NCBI GenBank assembly: GCA_905221605.1
Contig: CAJNDS010002626.1
Location: 210,315-274,314 of the forward strand
Length of the DNA: 64,000 nucleotides
Direction of reading: 5' to 3'
Source of the DNA: Symbiodinium natans
Lineage: Eukaryota > Sar > Dinophyceae > Suessiales > Symbiodiniaceae
Both the position numbers and the translations under genes were made by a program. Shown here piece after piece: positions 32,763 through 44,872 of the stretch (within the stretch, counting starts at the first letter, position 1; each line of letters opens with the position of its first letter). Below the pieces are notes generated by a model that was given only the letters and a program-made list of their open reading frames with translations, searched no databases and was not told the DNA's origin.

Positions 32763-35142
32763 GGCCTGCACAAGCTCATTGTGCTGGGGTCTACCGTGGG
32801 GGCTGGTGGAATGAGGACGCAGCCCGCTTCGTCTGCAGTCCTATTCGCTTGCGTGACTTGCGCGCGCCGCCAACGTTGCGAGCCGCCGCATCCGAGGGCT
32901 GGGCTCGACGGTGGTGGGCAGGCGGTGGTCACCACAAGTTTTGGCCCTGCTCCCGCTGAGAGCGGTGTCGTAAGCGGGTAGGGTTGGGTTCAAGTTCGCT
33001 TCAAGCATGCGAGTGAGTGTTCGGTTGTTCCAAACGGGACGTCAGTCCGCCAGGCAATCAGGAAACAGCCAGGCGACAAACCACAGCGGGAAACGGAAAA
33101 CACCGAAGCATTAGGGTTTTTGGTTTAGGGTTTATAGATGTTCATGGGGTTTAGGGCTCAGGGTTTATAAGGTTTTTCTTCAGTGTGGCGGGGCTGCTTT
33201 CTGACTGTTGCGGTTTTGTTCATTACGGGTGGTTGTGCTATTCTTATTTCGCCAGTAAGCTAAATATTTTAAAAATAGCGGCGCGAGTGAGACGAGCTAG
33301 CGAATTTACTGAGCGAAGTAGAATGACAGGATGAAAGTGCTGTCGGCCACCTGCGGCACGCGTTGCCTCCTTTCCAAGAACACCTGCGTGCGAACTTAGC
33401 AGCGGAAGCCTGGTGAATCCTGGCGATTTGAAGCTGAAGCCACGGACATGAAAGTGAGCATGAACACCCCATCTTGGCAACAAATCTGCCGGCCTGCAGC
33501 CTGAAAACAGACAGGCCAACCGCGGCGACAAGCAGAAGACAGCCATTGACAGCCCGCACGCGGCTAGCGTTTCGAAACAAAGTCGTTGCGTGATCTGAGT
33601 GCCGGCTTGGAGAGCGGCGCGAGGCAACAGCCGGCCCCGGGTTGCCGCTGCAGCTACAAATGCGGAGGCCGCCGTGGCTCCGCGATCTGCTGTCCTACCC
33701 GTGTTGTCGTGTCGCAACTCGGACCTTTGCACCTGGACCACGTCGGATGAACCAGGAAAGGTGAAAAGAGCGGCATGTGGACTTCTGCAGCGTTGCAGAC
33801 TGGCAATGGTCCAAGAGCATCCAAGCGCGGGCATTCTGATGCCAAAACATGAGGGGCAGCCGTTACTGCTTCAAGAAACTTCCTGTGAAACAATGTTGTT
33901 CGCACATTTCGTGCCGACTTGTTCCTCTGTACATGCAGTTCATCTGTGAACAACACGTTCACCGTCGCATGGGCCGGCTTGGTATGATTTGAAAGGTGTC
34001 AAAATACAAACACTCCCGCTATTGATGCCAAGTGACAGGCGTCATTTCCTGCTTGACCACTTGTTAAAATGACTGACTCCACTGACATATCCCGGTACCC
34101 CACAGAGGATCACGAAGGCGCAAATCAAGAAGTTCGCTCCTGACTTTTGCTTCTTTCGCGCGGTTCCGCGCAAACCGACCACATTGGGTCTGATATTCCA
34201 CAGGACCTTGGTTGCTGTCAGAATGTCTGTTCGTGGGCGACTCATGACCAGCTTCAGGGTTTAGGGTTTAGGGTGTCCCAGATCCCCTCGACCTTATGAA
34301 AAGCCCTGTTTGTCCTAGTGGGCCCGAATTCCCGAATTATCTTCTTTTGGGGGTGGGTAGTCCAAAACCCCTTTTTCTAGAAGGTGTTTGTAGGTTTTTG
34401 GGTGAAAGCGCTTGTGGGATTGAGTTGCCCAGGGCATTAAGGCTACAAGTCCCAAGCACTTCCGTCACCTGCTGAAGTCCTGCAGTCGCCTCCTCAACTC
34501 TTACATGCTCCATCCCCGAAAACTGAAAGCTCAAACAAACGAAAGAGGGTGGTTTAGAGCAGAGCAGGATTGGGGTGCGCGTGGCAGCTAGAGCACATCG
34601 AGAGGCGAACTCCAGGGTGCTCACGGTCTCCTGGCGTCCCATGCTTTTCTTGTTGGCGCTCGCATGTTGGGTCGCAGGGATTCGAGACTTCGTGTGTTGA
34701 TGATGTGGAGAATGCGTGAGTTCCAGAGTGTTTGGTTCCGGGCTCCAAAATCGCAAGCTTCTGAGGCGATTGCCCTGAGTTAGGGTTCGTGTCCTCAAGC
34801 TTAGCCGCCAGATGACGGGACACGCCTAACACACCTCCCACCGCTGCAACACAACGACCCGCCTTCAAGGCATTGGCCCACTCCACCTGCTCTTTCCAGA
34901 GACAGTTTCTCGGCGTTTGACAACCATCCTCATTAGCTTTGTGTACATGGGCAGGCAGCAGCGCACATGTGGCTCCAGCAAAAACAAGACCAGGTGATCG
35001 CAGACCGCGACTTTCGATGCGAAATAGTTTGCTGAAAGTATCCGAAGGTAGCAATGATCATGGTTCATTGATGTTCTTTGAAAACTCGCAACACGCCTTT
35101 TTTCACATTTTTGTTCTGCAAGCCTTCAAGTGATCACCATGA
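32763..35142. other. No gene firmly recognised
   Basis: This stretch has telomere-like words near 33110-33170 and 34255-34275 and otherwise no motif. A minus frame ending at 34337 has a plausible helical run (EEATAGLQQVTEVLGTCSLN) and a basic tail, perhaps an exon. Minus and plus frames at 33244-33960 are not convincing. Confidence 0.35.
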
Positions 35143-35634
35143 TCACCTCAACTCGATGAACTCCCACGAAGACCTTGTCGGCAAGTAGTCGTTCAAGAAA
35201 TTGCTGCCACCAGGAGTCATTGATGCAGGAATTGCGCAAGCATTGATGCGGTCTGGGGGGATTAGCGAGTCACCATTTTTGTGTCCCGGGCATGGAATGA
35301 CATCTCGGTTTTGCCCCACATTCCAAAGGCGAAGGCCCACGGACGGACTAGTTTCCCTCTGGCCACCACCTGTACCGTCATAATCGAGCTTGTGATACTC
35401 ACCCGTGTAAATCCGGAAGCTGTTCCATCCACTGACATCATTGTCAACACCGCTTCCAACCCATAGGTTTACATATGGAGACGACATGCGCTCGTCCTGC
35501 CAAGTGGTCACCTGAAGCGCCTTCCCGCACGCTTCATTCACGAAACGATAGACGTTCTCCTTGACATGATACTGCAGGATCCAGACACCATTGCTGATTG
35601 CTGACGTGATCACCAGGCATCCACATGACAGCAA
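35143..35634 (-). CDS. Possible 3' exon with lectin-like domain
   Basis: A minus frame overlapping the end of the next exon in a different frame. Residues about 17-80 (NGVWILQYHVKENVYRFVNE, CGKALQV, YVNLWVGSG, WNSFRIYTG) resemble a beta-trefoil R-type lectin repeat, where YRxVNxxxGKALxV and a later W are typical. The remainder (GLRLWNVGQNRDVIPCPGHK) is not placed. It probably joins the exon at 35640-36439 by an intron near 35600-35640. The domain call is tentative. Confidence 0.4.
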   Translation of the reverse strand: MLSCGCLVITSAISNGVWILQYHVKENVYRFVNEACGKALQVTTWQDERMSSPYVNLWVGSGVDNDVSGWNSFRIYTGEYHKLDYDGTGGGQRETSPSVGLRLWNVGQNRDVIPCPGHKNGDSLIPPDRINACAIPASMTPGGSNFLNDYLPTRSSWEFIELR

Positions 35635-35639
35635 GATTC

Positions 35640-36439
35640 CTCAAATATTTGGAGCAAATCAAATCAGCATTCGAGAAAGCCTCGAAATGCTGTATGCCAT
35701 CAACCCTGGGAAGCTTAGCAAGATCTCTGTGTATAGTTTGGGCCCGCAGCGCAATGTGAGCTTTTGATTTTGCAAGACGCATGTTCCGAAGGTCGTGCGG
35801 AGAGAACTTGAACTTCTGATGCATGGTCTGGATCTCGGCCTCTGACCAAAACCACAGAAGTTGGAGCACACGCTCGGTGTGCACAATCTTCGAAACACCA
35901 AGGTCTTCAAGCAGCGAATCTCCGAACTGCCCACAGTCTTCCGTGCTCAGCTTGTAAACTGCCTCGGCGGCTTTCTCCGGAAAGACTAGGGGGGAATCGG
36001 ATGCTTGCCCTTGGACAGACCCCAGCAAGTGTTGCCGCCATTCGTCGCATTTCTGCAGATCAACATCTCTTTTGTTCACCAAATCTTGAAGGCGGAGCTT
36101 TACTAGATAACTGTGCATTTGCTCGTTCAGCTTGTTGGCAAGCAAAAAGCAAGTTGCAGCATCCCCCTGGAACGAAGCCGCCAAGAAAGAAATGAAGAAC
36201 AGCTTGAATCTAGCAGCAAGGATGCTCTGATAGCTCAAGGCGGCGATGAAGTCGCTTGCGGAGCCGTCTGGGATGCTCTTGTCTCTGGCATTCAAAAGGA
36301 TGCGCTCCACATTTCCCGGAAGGAATTCTTTAAACACTGCTTGGCCGTAGACATCATCTTGTTGACGGGCAAATGCAGTGACGTATGTCACGTCCGCCGG
36401 CGAGATCATGGCCCTCAGTTCCAACGGGCGCTGACACAC
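35640..36439 (-). CDS. Hypothetical helical protein exon
   Basis: A long minus frame whose opening codon is GTG. The first ATG gives MISPADVTYVTAF about ten codons in. It is mostly predicted helix: SYQSILAARFKLFFISFLAA, LLANKLNEQMHSYLVKLRL, VLQLLWFWSEAEIQTMHQKF. No known domain is recognised. It lies between a signal-peptide ORF (37914-38520) and a lectin-like frame on the same strand, so all three could belong to one secreted protein. That link is inferred from order and strand only. Confidence 0.45.
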
Positions 36440-37390
36440 TTGCCAGATTTAACAATCAGTTGCGAGCAGTGCAGTTTGTTGCGTGCTTGCAGACTGGAAA
36501 TGGCATGGCGCATTCAACAAGGATACAGGGATGCCTTGCGTTTCTTGTGCTGCGCGAGAGTTGTGCGAAATGCACAGACTGTAACCCTCCTGTTGCACCA
36601 AATGGCAGATTGCTGTGCTACCTTGAAGGCGAAAGACATGTGCTTTACATAGGCCAGATCTGCAAAGCAATTTCGCCCCAACAGCGTGGTCAACAGTTGG
36701 GGCGCCTATGGTTGAGTTTAACCGGCCAGGGTTTCACGAGACTTGCGACAGCAGCGCTGGCCAATGCGACGGCGCGCTCTCAACGGAAATCACCATGGAA
36801 CTGTGAAGTCAAGGATTCTCGAATTCTGAACCGGTCAACAGAAGTGTGGAACTGGATGCAAGGATCTTCGACTTCCATGTTGCTCGCACGAGAACTCGAT
36901 TTTCAGGTCCTGTGGCCGATTGGTTTGATGAGTCCCTCGCCCCCATAGCCTCTTCATCATACTCCCTTCCATGAAGCTGTGGACTTTTGGCGCCGCAAAG
37001 CTCTAATCGGAGGTGCTCCTCCATTAATTAGTCTCGCGGGCTAAAAACAAAAAATGCTTTTTGAAGTGCTCTCCAAGAAGCCACAGGCCCTAGAGCAAGG
37101 AGGAAACTCTGAGAGAAAGTTTCTGAGCCCCGCTGTAGAGGCTCCATGTGCGTGAGGTGTTATTCAAGGCTTGCTTGTGCTTTCCACTGGCGCAAAGCAC
37201 GCTTGACGTTCAAAACCCCGATCATACTACGTGCGCCGTATACATCTAATGATGTAATATATTATCGCAAACCCCTCGCCGATCTTGCGCGGACTTCTTC
37301 TCAAAAGGACCTCTTTCACTAAACTCATTACAAGGACCTTTAGATCAACTCCAACATGCTGATGTAGCAGAGGCAGGAATAGGAGGAAAT

Positions 37391-37538
37391 ACTACTACTA
37401 CTACCACCACTACTACCACTACTACTACCACTACTACTACCACTACTACTACCACTACTACTACCACTACTACTACCACTACCACTACCACTACCACTAC
37501 CACTACTACTACCACTACCACTACTACTACCACTGCTG

Positions 37539-37569
<31 letters not shown>

Positions 37570-37579
37570 GACGACGACT
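37391..37579. repeat. (ACT)n/(ACC)n trinucleotide microsatellite
   Basis: About 63 triplets of ACT, ACC and a few CTG or ACG. One minus frame reads it as poly-valine, which is not a protein. Confidence 0.95.
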
Positions 37580-37913
37580 AGTAGAAATTGGCAGTCGTAG
37601 TGACAGGAGCGGCCCACAACTCTTTCTTCTTCCCCTTCTTCTAACTTCTATCTCTCATTGCTTGTTTCATGCTCGTGTGAGACACAGCTGACCCCAGGCA
37701 ACTCATCTCGCCAAACCGATCTTGCACGATTCATTGACACCCGCCAGCAACCAAATGACGTTTGCGCAAACATTCGCTTGTGAGGTTCTGTCTGCTTGTA
37801 CCGCAGCAGGCATGGAAACACTCTCGCGTGATGTACTGCGCTTGACCTTCATTTCCTTTGCTGTTTTCGCGCTCACAATGACAGTCTATCACGTGGAAAG
37901 CACTGCGTTGAAA

Positions 37914-38520
37914 CTATGCTCCTGGCGCCGCCATCTTTTGGAGCAGGACTTGAAATGCCGCCTCGATGCTCTTCAGAGTACCCATGCCGAGGACCACAAT
38001 CTGATACAAAGCATTTACTTTGTCACTGATCGCTTCAAGTGTGCCTTGCATTCGTCTCGCTGCCGCAGCGAGCATATCAAGCTAGGCCGCTTTTCAATGT
38101 GTCCATGATCTCATTGTTGGTGAACTCATGGCTCGCGGTCGAATTTGAAAACAACTTCACCACACCACCTGACAACCCCAAAATAGCACCAATTGCTAGT
38201 GATGCCGGTGGACAAGGTAAGGCTGCGATCGACCCTACAATACCCACCAAGGCTTGGCCTATCTTCTGCCCAGTCGGGTCCTCAATCGAATCTGCAATTC
38301 CTTGAATAGCGCCCTTTCCCACATTTTTCAAGCCGCTCCACATGGCCTGCTGTTGCTCTCCTTCAGACTGTTTCTGGAAAGCACTATTGATCGCGTCAGC
38401 AATGTCATCTTTCGAAACACCCTCTATCTTGCGCGACCGCTCTGAGGTGATTGCCGTCCGGTACGACTCCACTCCACAAATCAAGGCAGCAGCGCAACAA
38501 ATGAAACCTGGAGAAAGCAT
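37914..38520 (-). CDS. Putative secreted protein with hydrophobic helical core, frame-broken
   Basis: It begins with a signal-peptide-like MLSPGFICCAAALICGVES. A helical segment rich in Gln/Ser follows, then a Gly/Ala hydrophobic hairpin-like region (IGQALVGIVGSIAALPCPPA, LAIGAILGLSGGVVKLF; about residues 85-125). The first frame stops at 38077. The next frame, overlapping it by a few bases, continues with helical coding (RMQGTLEAISDKVNALYQIV) to a stop at 37914, so there is either a one-base frameshift or a very short unusual intron. The family is not recognised; the hydrophobic core between amphipathic helices is seen in several membrane-inserting protein groups, and I do not assign one. 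Confidence 0.5.
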
Positions 38521-39156
38521 GACAAGGAGTGAACTTTTCAGACTGTAAATGAAGGCTTTGTCTCAAGCTAGCTGGAGCCGAAGAACTGCGTGAAGTAAGA
38601 TACATCATCAGGAACAGGCCGGCACCCGGTTGCAACAGCTACAAATCACCCAGGGAAGCTGGAGGTAGGGGGTGGGTTGCAAACATGTCTTTTCATCTTA
38701 TTACTGCAACATTTCTTACCAGTCCTGCTTAGGTTCTCTTGAATGCCTTGAACCACCCCTCAGCTCCAAGACTCTAACATCTCTGAAAAAGCCGCATCAC
38801 ACACTCCAAGCTCCAAACCTAGTCATGATGGCCACGGAGGTAGATGCGCCTGAGTCAACCAAGGGTTCAGCCAAGGATTCAACGGTTACAGTTTGAGGTT
38901 GAAGGCCCTTGCAATTGCGCCTCACGCAGCATCAAGACATGTCAGCACTGGAATGTTCCCGCGCGAGGCTTTTTGAACTATGCACATGGGTTTGCTGGGA
39001 GTTTACTGGGGGTCTGAGGAGGAGGTGTACACCTCGCTCGGGACCTGCTGGTCCAACTATATACAAATACGCCATCTCGCGACGTTTAAACAATTGTGCG
39101 CAAGGGAGCCGACATTTGACTTCTCCTTTGGCACGCGACACCACCTCTGGGCGCGC

Positions 39157-41163
39157 TCAAAACTGAAAAAAATTTCCGAAATTGCCAAAACCTGCATTCT
39201 CATTCTCACCCTCCCCATTCTCCACGTACGGGGAGAGATGCTGTCGAACCTTGTCAGCATTGGCACCATGCCACTTCGCAAGAAGCTCGCCAGAGCCGCG
39301 CCGGAAGAGGAAGAAGCTGGGGGAGCCTTGGCACTTGAGCTGTTGGACGAAGTTCATGGCGCCGATCGAGGCGTTTCCAACCAGCTGAACGAACCGGACA
39401 TCCGAGTACTCCTCCGCCAGCTTCCGAAGCTTCGGCTCGAAGCCTTTGCACGCCCGGCAGAAGGTGAAGGTGACCTGCAACAAGATGAGATCACCGAAGC
39501 CCTCCGGCGGAGGCATCTGCAGCAGGCGCTGCCATGCCTGCGAGCTGCTCAGCGTCACGATCCGCGCGTTCCGGACATTCTTGTGCCACCAGGGCATGAA
39601 CTCCTCCAGCATGACCGGGCCTTTGGTGATGTTCAGCTCCTTCAGCAGCTCTTGCACGTCTCGCTGCACCCCAAGCATCTCCAAACCTTGCTGCAAGTCT
39701 TCCACCTCTAAGAGCCCATCCCCATTAAGGTCCAAACGGTCGAAGATGATCCGGAGCTGGTTGTCCGAGACGCTCTGGAGGGAAGATCCGTGCGAGAGAA
39801 CTTCCCGCAGTTCTTTCAACATCTGATCAGCTTGCAGCTCGATGAGGGCGGAAGTCGCCGCGCCTCGAACCATGGAACCCTCGCCCTGCGCGACCAAGGA
39901 GACCTTGCAGCCTTTCTCCACGGCTCGTTGGAAGGTGTTTGTCAACCTGGGCTTCAAGTTCTCCAGCAGCGCGGCGTCGTCTTCCGCAGTGCGCCCTGTT
40001 GGAACAATCACCAGCCGGTCGATTGTAACGGACGCCAAGAGCTGAGACAGGTTCTCGTCGACGGTCTCAGCCCACTGGCCCCATTCCGGACTCTCAAGGC
40101 TGGGCGCATGGAAGGGCAGCGCGTTGGACAGCTCCAGCACTTGCGGCGGGCAGCCATTCACCTCCGGGCTGTCTGCATTGTCTGAGTCGGGCCGCGCACA
40201 CTGGCACCACTCCGTGCGCCTCACCCTCTTCCCATGGTTGAAGACCACCGTGCTGATGTTCCGTCCTAGGGTAGCGACAAGGACGACCTCTTGCATCCAG
40301 CTCTCCTTCTTCTCCTCGTTGGCACTTGATTCATCCCAAACCAAGTGGTTGTAGCCGGCAATCGTGGCGTGGACCGTTGCATGCACGGACGAAGCTTTGC
40401 CGACCAAAGCCTCTGACAGCAGCTTGCCAGCTCCCATCTCCATGGCACTAATCGCAGTGGCATCCATCCCAAGAAGCTCACACACCGTCTTGTTGATGCT
40501 GCAGCCCACCGCCCCTTGCCACTTGAAATGTGCGACCAGTTGCCGGATTGAGTCTGCGACTGCTTGCTGATTCCCATGCGCATCCAAGGGATCGAGGCAG
40601 TACTCTGCTCGCAGAGGAGGCTTCTTGAACGTGCCGTCAGTCGCAGAGATGGGTGCCGCAACGACTGAGCTTGCACGGATCTCTATGCCCAAGGCAGTCT
40701 GCTTCGGCAGCTCGATGACAGACCTGATGATGCCGCGGCCCTCGCCCTCGCTCTCCTTCCTGGCAATGCGCTTGCAACGTCGCCAAACGCATCCTGCGGC
40801 CAGGGCGGCTGCGAGCGTTTGCTTCTCAAGTCCTAGGTGGCCCAAGTAACCGTGGTGGCGACTCACAGGGACGCCGTGCTTTGGGGTCACGTCCCAGCTC
40901 TTCAAGACTTGGCGCCAATCCTCGCTGCAAGCAATCATCAGAAAGCCGCCTCTTTGTATGCCGAAATCGCACCTCGAGCGCCTTTTTAGGCGTTGGGAGA
41001 GCTTGATCCTTAAAAAAATGCCTGTTGGAGCTGCCGTTCTTTGTTGGATACCTCGCAGTGCACCAGCTGTATCTTCGGCAAGCAAGTGCTGCTGTGTACT
41101 GGACATTTGGGGGATGACTGACTTGGGGGTTGTGGACGTACGGAATTTTACACCTTTGGCCAC
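39157..41163 (-). CDS. Polyphosphate-glucokinase/ROK-like + EF-hand + thioredoxin fusion
   Basis: A single 668-codon frame. Residues about 150-440 follow the ROK/polyphosphate glucokinase fold: ALGIEIRASSVVAAPIS in place of the usual GxDIGGTxxK phosphate loop, HFKWQGAVGCSINKTV, MDATAISAMEMGAGK in place of the NDADAAGxAE motif, VVLVATLGRNISTVVFNHG in place of the LGTGIGSAL loop, and VRGAATSAL at the end. Residues 470-498 hold an EF-hand (DLNGDGLLEVED, Asp at ligand positions 1, 5 and 12, Asn at 3). Residues about 533-647 are a thioredoxin domain with CRAC at 569-572 in place of CGPC. The Gly-rich loops of the kinase are altered, so catalysis may be lost. The first 150 residues have a hydrophobic stretch (QTLAAALAAGCVW) and are unclear. 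I infer calcium and redox sensing joined to a kinase-like fold. Confidence 0.8.
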   Translation of the reverse strand: MAKGVKFRTSTTPKSVIPQMSSTQQHLLAEDTAGALRGIQQRTAAPTGIFLRIKLSQRLKRRSRCDFGIQRGGFLMIACSEDWRQVLKSWDVTPKHGVPVSRHHGYLGHLGLEKQTLAAALAAGCVWRRCKRIARKESEGEGRGIIRSVIELPKQTALGIEIRASSVVAAPISATDGTFKKPPLRAEYCLDPLDAHGNQQAVADSIRQLVAHFKWQGAVGCSINKTVCELLGMDATAISAMEMGAGKLLSEALVGKASSVHATVHATIAGYNHLVWDESSANEEKKESWMQEVVLVATLGRNISTVVFNHGKRVRRTEWCQCARPDSDNADSPEVNGCPPQVLELSNALPFHAPSLESPEWGQWAETVDENLSQLLASVTIDRLVIVPTGRTAEDDAALLENLKPRLTNTFQRAVEKGCKVSLVAQGEGSMVRGAATSALIELQADQMLKELREVLSHGSSLQSVSDNQLRIIFDRLDLNGDGLLEVEDLQQGLEMLGVQRDVQELLKELNITKGPVMLEEFMPWWHKNVRNARIVTLSSSQAWQRLLQMPPPEGFGDLILLQVTFTFCRACKGFEPKLRKLAEEYSDVRFVQLVGNASIGAMNFVQQLKCQGSPSFFLFRRGSGELLAKWHGANADKVRQHLSPYVENGEGENENAGFGNFGNFFQF

Positions 41164-43458
41164 TTTGCCTCCTTCTTCCTACACTGCAATGGGGGGCTTA
41201 AGCACACCCAAACTCGCCAAAGCAGGTTCAAGGCAATCAACGTGGCCATTCCTGCTCCAGTTTGGTTGGGGTGCTCTGTGCGGAATTTGGCCTTGCATCG
41301 CTTCATGCCGACCCCTCCCTGGTATGAAGAAATGACCGACCACAGGCTCGACAGGAAAGGAGACCCTGTTGACATGCAGCATCGACGCCTCTGCAGCCCC
41401 GAGCACCAGGTTCACCGCCTAGGTATGGCCAGGAAATTTGCCACATCCAATACATCCATGATTTCCAGTCAGGGTTTAGGGTTTAGGGTTTTGTGTTTAG
41501 GGTTTAGGGTTTATGGTATAGGGTACCTTTAACTACACATCTCTCCCCGGTCCAGCAAACAAAGACCGAGGTGGGCCAAAGAATGTTGTCATTGCCATGC
41601 CCCCGAAACGTATCAGCACTTCATACCTTGAGCTGCTGGACAACGTCGAAAAGCCCTAGGCCCTAGGCCCCTTGATAGCTGTTGATGCCCATATCCGGCG
41701 TCTGTAAAGCCAAACTGTATGCATGGATCCCTGCCTGCACCCCCATCCTTCATGTAAGGCTCTAAGGTTTCCAATTATGGGGATATCTAAGGCTGGTTTG
41801 GGGGGGCATCTGCTCTGAAAACAAGGTGCCCCTCACATCTCTGCATATGATGATAGAGCGCTGAAGCCCTCAGCCTGAGCTCACAACCCACCAAGAAAAT
41901 GAAAACCCAACTAAAAGTTGTCCTGAACCTGATACGAGAACTTTAACCCTAAACCCTGAACCTGAGTTGCTACACTGTCCTGTCCACCCGGCAAGCCAAA
42001 CATGAAGCTGCCATCTGCAATTCTGAGGCCCTGAACCTTGCACCCTAAAGCACGTAGAATCGCGAGATGGGCATCCTACATAACGGGCAAAATCTGGTCA
42101 TGTGCAAAGACTTCTGCAAGTTTGGGGTGGGGCGCGTATAGCATAACGGCCTCAGGCGTCAGATTGTCCTAGAGCGATTCTGCGAAAAGAGCAATGCGGT
42201 TACTCAGGCTGCTGGACCCCTGTGTTGAGAGGCCAAAAAGCGGAACAACAAGAGGAAACTCTCAATTCAAACATGCCCAAACCCCTAAAACCCCTTGAGC
42301 CCGACATCATGGTCATGAGTGACAGTATCGGATGCTAAACAAAGGTCCGCGACAGCAGCCTCCAGCTGTTAGGCCCCCATGTATCTAGTGTTTTGCAGTC
42401 CATATGCCGTGTGAGGATCTTGCACAGCTACCCGGCCACAAGCTGTGAGCCCAAGGCGTAGCGGGGGAAGTGGCAGGCTTGCATCACGGCAATGTTGTCT
42501 GCAGTCTGCAGTTGCGTTGCCACCAGCGGTATCACTGGCTTGGCAGCTGCTTCCTTCGAAGCAAAACACCGAACGATGGGAAGTGGTGCAGGGCAATACC
42601 TTCCGATGACGGCCGGATGGCCCTGCGGCAGTGCGCGTTGCAAGCTTGGGGGCTGATCTGCTGATAAGCCATGGCGCTGCACCACGGGTCTTGCCCTTTT
42701 CAACATGTTTTCCTTGCGTGACAGCTCCAAGACAACATGGTGTATATCGGTAGGCTGAGAAACGGACATGCCGCATACTGGCAATAGCAGCTTTGGACCG
42801 CTTTTTTGTGCCTTGGGCATCTGTCTGGGACCCCTTCAAGGCCCACGTAAATCTCGATGGCACCCCTGGAAACGCCAAGTTCGCGATGCCTTGGGCATGC
42901 TATGTTCATCGATCGCCGATTGGCGGCTTCGACGTCGCGAGTTTCCCGCGTAGGCCAGACACAAGTAGCAAAACCCAAACCCCTAAACCCTAAACCCAAA
43001 GCCAGACATGATATTATTGTTATTTTTTGCTGTGAAAAGCACTAGCTACTGTGTCTGTATGTCTTCGCCTCAAGGTTGGTATGTATCCGTGGCTGGCTGT
43101 ACAGGAGAAAGTGAAGGACTTGTCTCTAAACTTATTTTCTGACCAAGTACATGCAAAAGTATACATAACCAAATATGGCATACCATAATATAAGCCCACT
43201 ATAATCAATAGGCTTTGCTACTAATTGCTGTGATTTTATGCATTGTGGCAACGGTTAGCATTCCTGATCATGGACAAGTAGGCTCCTGAGGTCCTACCAG
43301 CATCAGCCGTCGGAGACCATCATGAACTCATCGACGACGCGTTTCAAGGCAGCTATCAGCTGGGGCTGGAGCGCGGCAAAGACGATTTCCTTACAGTTGC
43401 GTGGTACGGAATGAGAGAACAGGTCCCGAGAGTTCCTGCTACAGTTCCTGCGACAGCT
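41164..43458. other. No gene firmly recognised; telomere-like words
   Basis: A short TTTAGGG-like array lies at 41472-41522. A minus frame at 42428-42820 (130 codons, opening MPKAQKSGPKLLLPVCGMSV) could be an exon but has no motif. The rest is without coding signs. Confidence 0.4.
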
Positions 43459-44750
43459 TCAACTCCTTACTAACTGAAGGTAAGCTTCGTTCACCTTCTC
43501 GAATCCAACACCCTTCCTGATGAGCTCCTTGATCTTCTCCCTGTCTTCCTTCTTCTCTGCAGTAGCTTTCTCTGCATCGATGGACTTAAAGCCACTCTTG
43601 AGCGCTGGAAGGCTCTCTCCCTGGGCAATTCTGTCTTTCAACTGGTCACGTGCCGACGCAGGCAGAGTGAACTCGTGCGGAAGGCCCTGCTCAATCGCCA
43701 GAAATGTCTCATATATGCACCAAACGCGGGTTACATATTTCGGCTGAATATAATCATCCATGATGATGATCATCTTGCCGATGCGCTGAAGATTATCCTG
43801 GAAGGTTGCACGAAGCTCATCAAACGAAGTCTTCTCCTTGTCAATTCTGTATTGGTTGTTGCAGAAGAAACACATCCAGAAATACACGATGCACTGGTCG
43901 GACGGCTGGCAGAGCTTGGCTAGCGCCCCCGTCACCTGCTTCAAGGTATAGTTCCAGCACCAAGAAACAAAGTGGGTAGCCTTGCCACGGTGCGGCTTCT
44001 TCAGGGTGTCCACATAGCTGCAGCCCATCTCCCCATCCCTGGGGCACCTTGTCTTCGAACCCCAACCGTCTGGAGACGGGAGGAACAACTTTCCCCCCAG
44101 ATTTCTGAAAGTCCGCATGGCATCAGCTTCAACACCGAAGCCCAGACCTCTCGGGGCCTTTGCGACCACGAGCTTGGGAAAGGCATGAAGCAAGAAAGCA
44201 GCCTGGATCCCCGAGGCCAAAGACTCCTCGCCTAGCTTTGAGCCTCCTTCCGTGCCAGCGCCTGCACTTGGCTGCGACTCTTCTTCAGAGGTGACAGCCG
44301 GTATTTCGGGTATTTCCACAAAGGCATGAACGGAGTCCAGCTTGGCAATAATCCCCTGGTCATCTACCACGGCATCGAAGATGTGCATCATGGGCTTATC
44401 CTCAGAGGTGTCGGCGTGAGGCTGCAGCTTGTAGACGGTGAGGGGATGCCCAGTGCGGTGGACTTGAATCTTGAAAGGCACTGGCGGACCTGAAAACAAT
44501 TGAATTGAAAGGGAATACCGGCCTGGCGCTGGCAGTTGCATGTACAAGTTCTCTTCAGACCGCCTCGTTGGCCCCCCTTGGTCATCTATGTCCAGATTGA
44601 GTTGGCGCGGGTTCTCCGGCGAGCAGCCGCACGCCTTCTGACTGTAGTAGACCTTCGTCTCACAGTGCGGGCAGGTCATGTGCATGTCCAGATCCGTGCT
44701 ACTTGCTCCATCTCCATGCCACGAGAGCGATGCCCGGAAGCCTGGAGTGT
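43459..44750 (-). CDS. DUF2135-like plus TIR-like domain (3' exon of multi-domain gene)
   Basis: The exon probably opens at about 44737 after CTCCAG, giving FRASLSWHGDGASSTDLDMH. This begins a YfaP/DUF2135-like beta sandwich (ENLYMQLPAPGRYSLSIQLF, VPFKIQVHRTGH) with two Cys pairs, CPHC and CGC. After an acidic linker, residues about 237-345 (counted from MHMTCPHC) form a TIR-like fold: HFVSWCWNY as first strand and box 1, CIVYFWMCFFCNN, RIGKMIIIMDD and VTRVWCIYETFLAIEQ, where WCxxE matches the plant-type TIR helix with the catalytic Glu. A charged helical C-terminus follows. TIR folds with this Glu often cleave NAD. The upstream frame ends VTSISVFDRG and joins in phase to GFRASLSW through a GC-AG intron. 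Confidence 0.7.
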
Positions 44751-44872
44751 TTGGTAACTATGCGGTCCCATGGTCTACGATAATGCACTACATTGTTTGG
44801 TCGACATTACTTCACCTCCCCCACATCTCTACACCCCCCAACCCCACCCCCCCCCTCTCTCCTGTGTGAGTG

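Noticed and set aside
36385-36948. Plus-strand 187-codon ORF
   Set aside because: No motif, and the adjacent minus strand holds a better coding frame; it could not be supported.
37345-37617. Minus-strand poly-valine ORF
   Set aside because: It is only the trinucleotide microsatellite read in one frame.
38980-39711. Plus-strand 243-codon ORF
   Set aside because: Antisense to the EF-hand/thioredoxin part of the kinase-like fusion, whose minus frame has clear domains.
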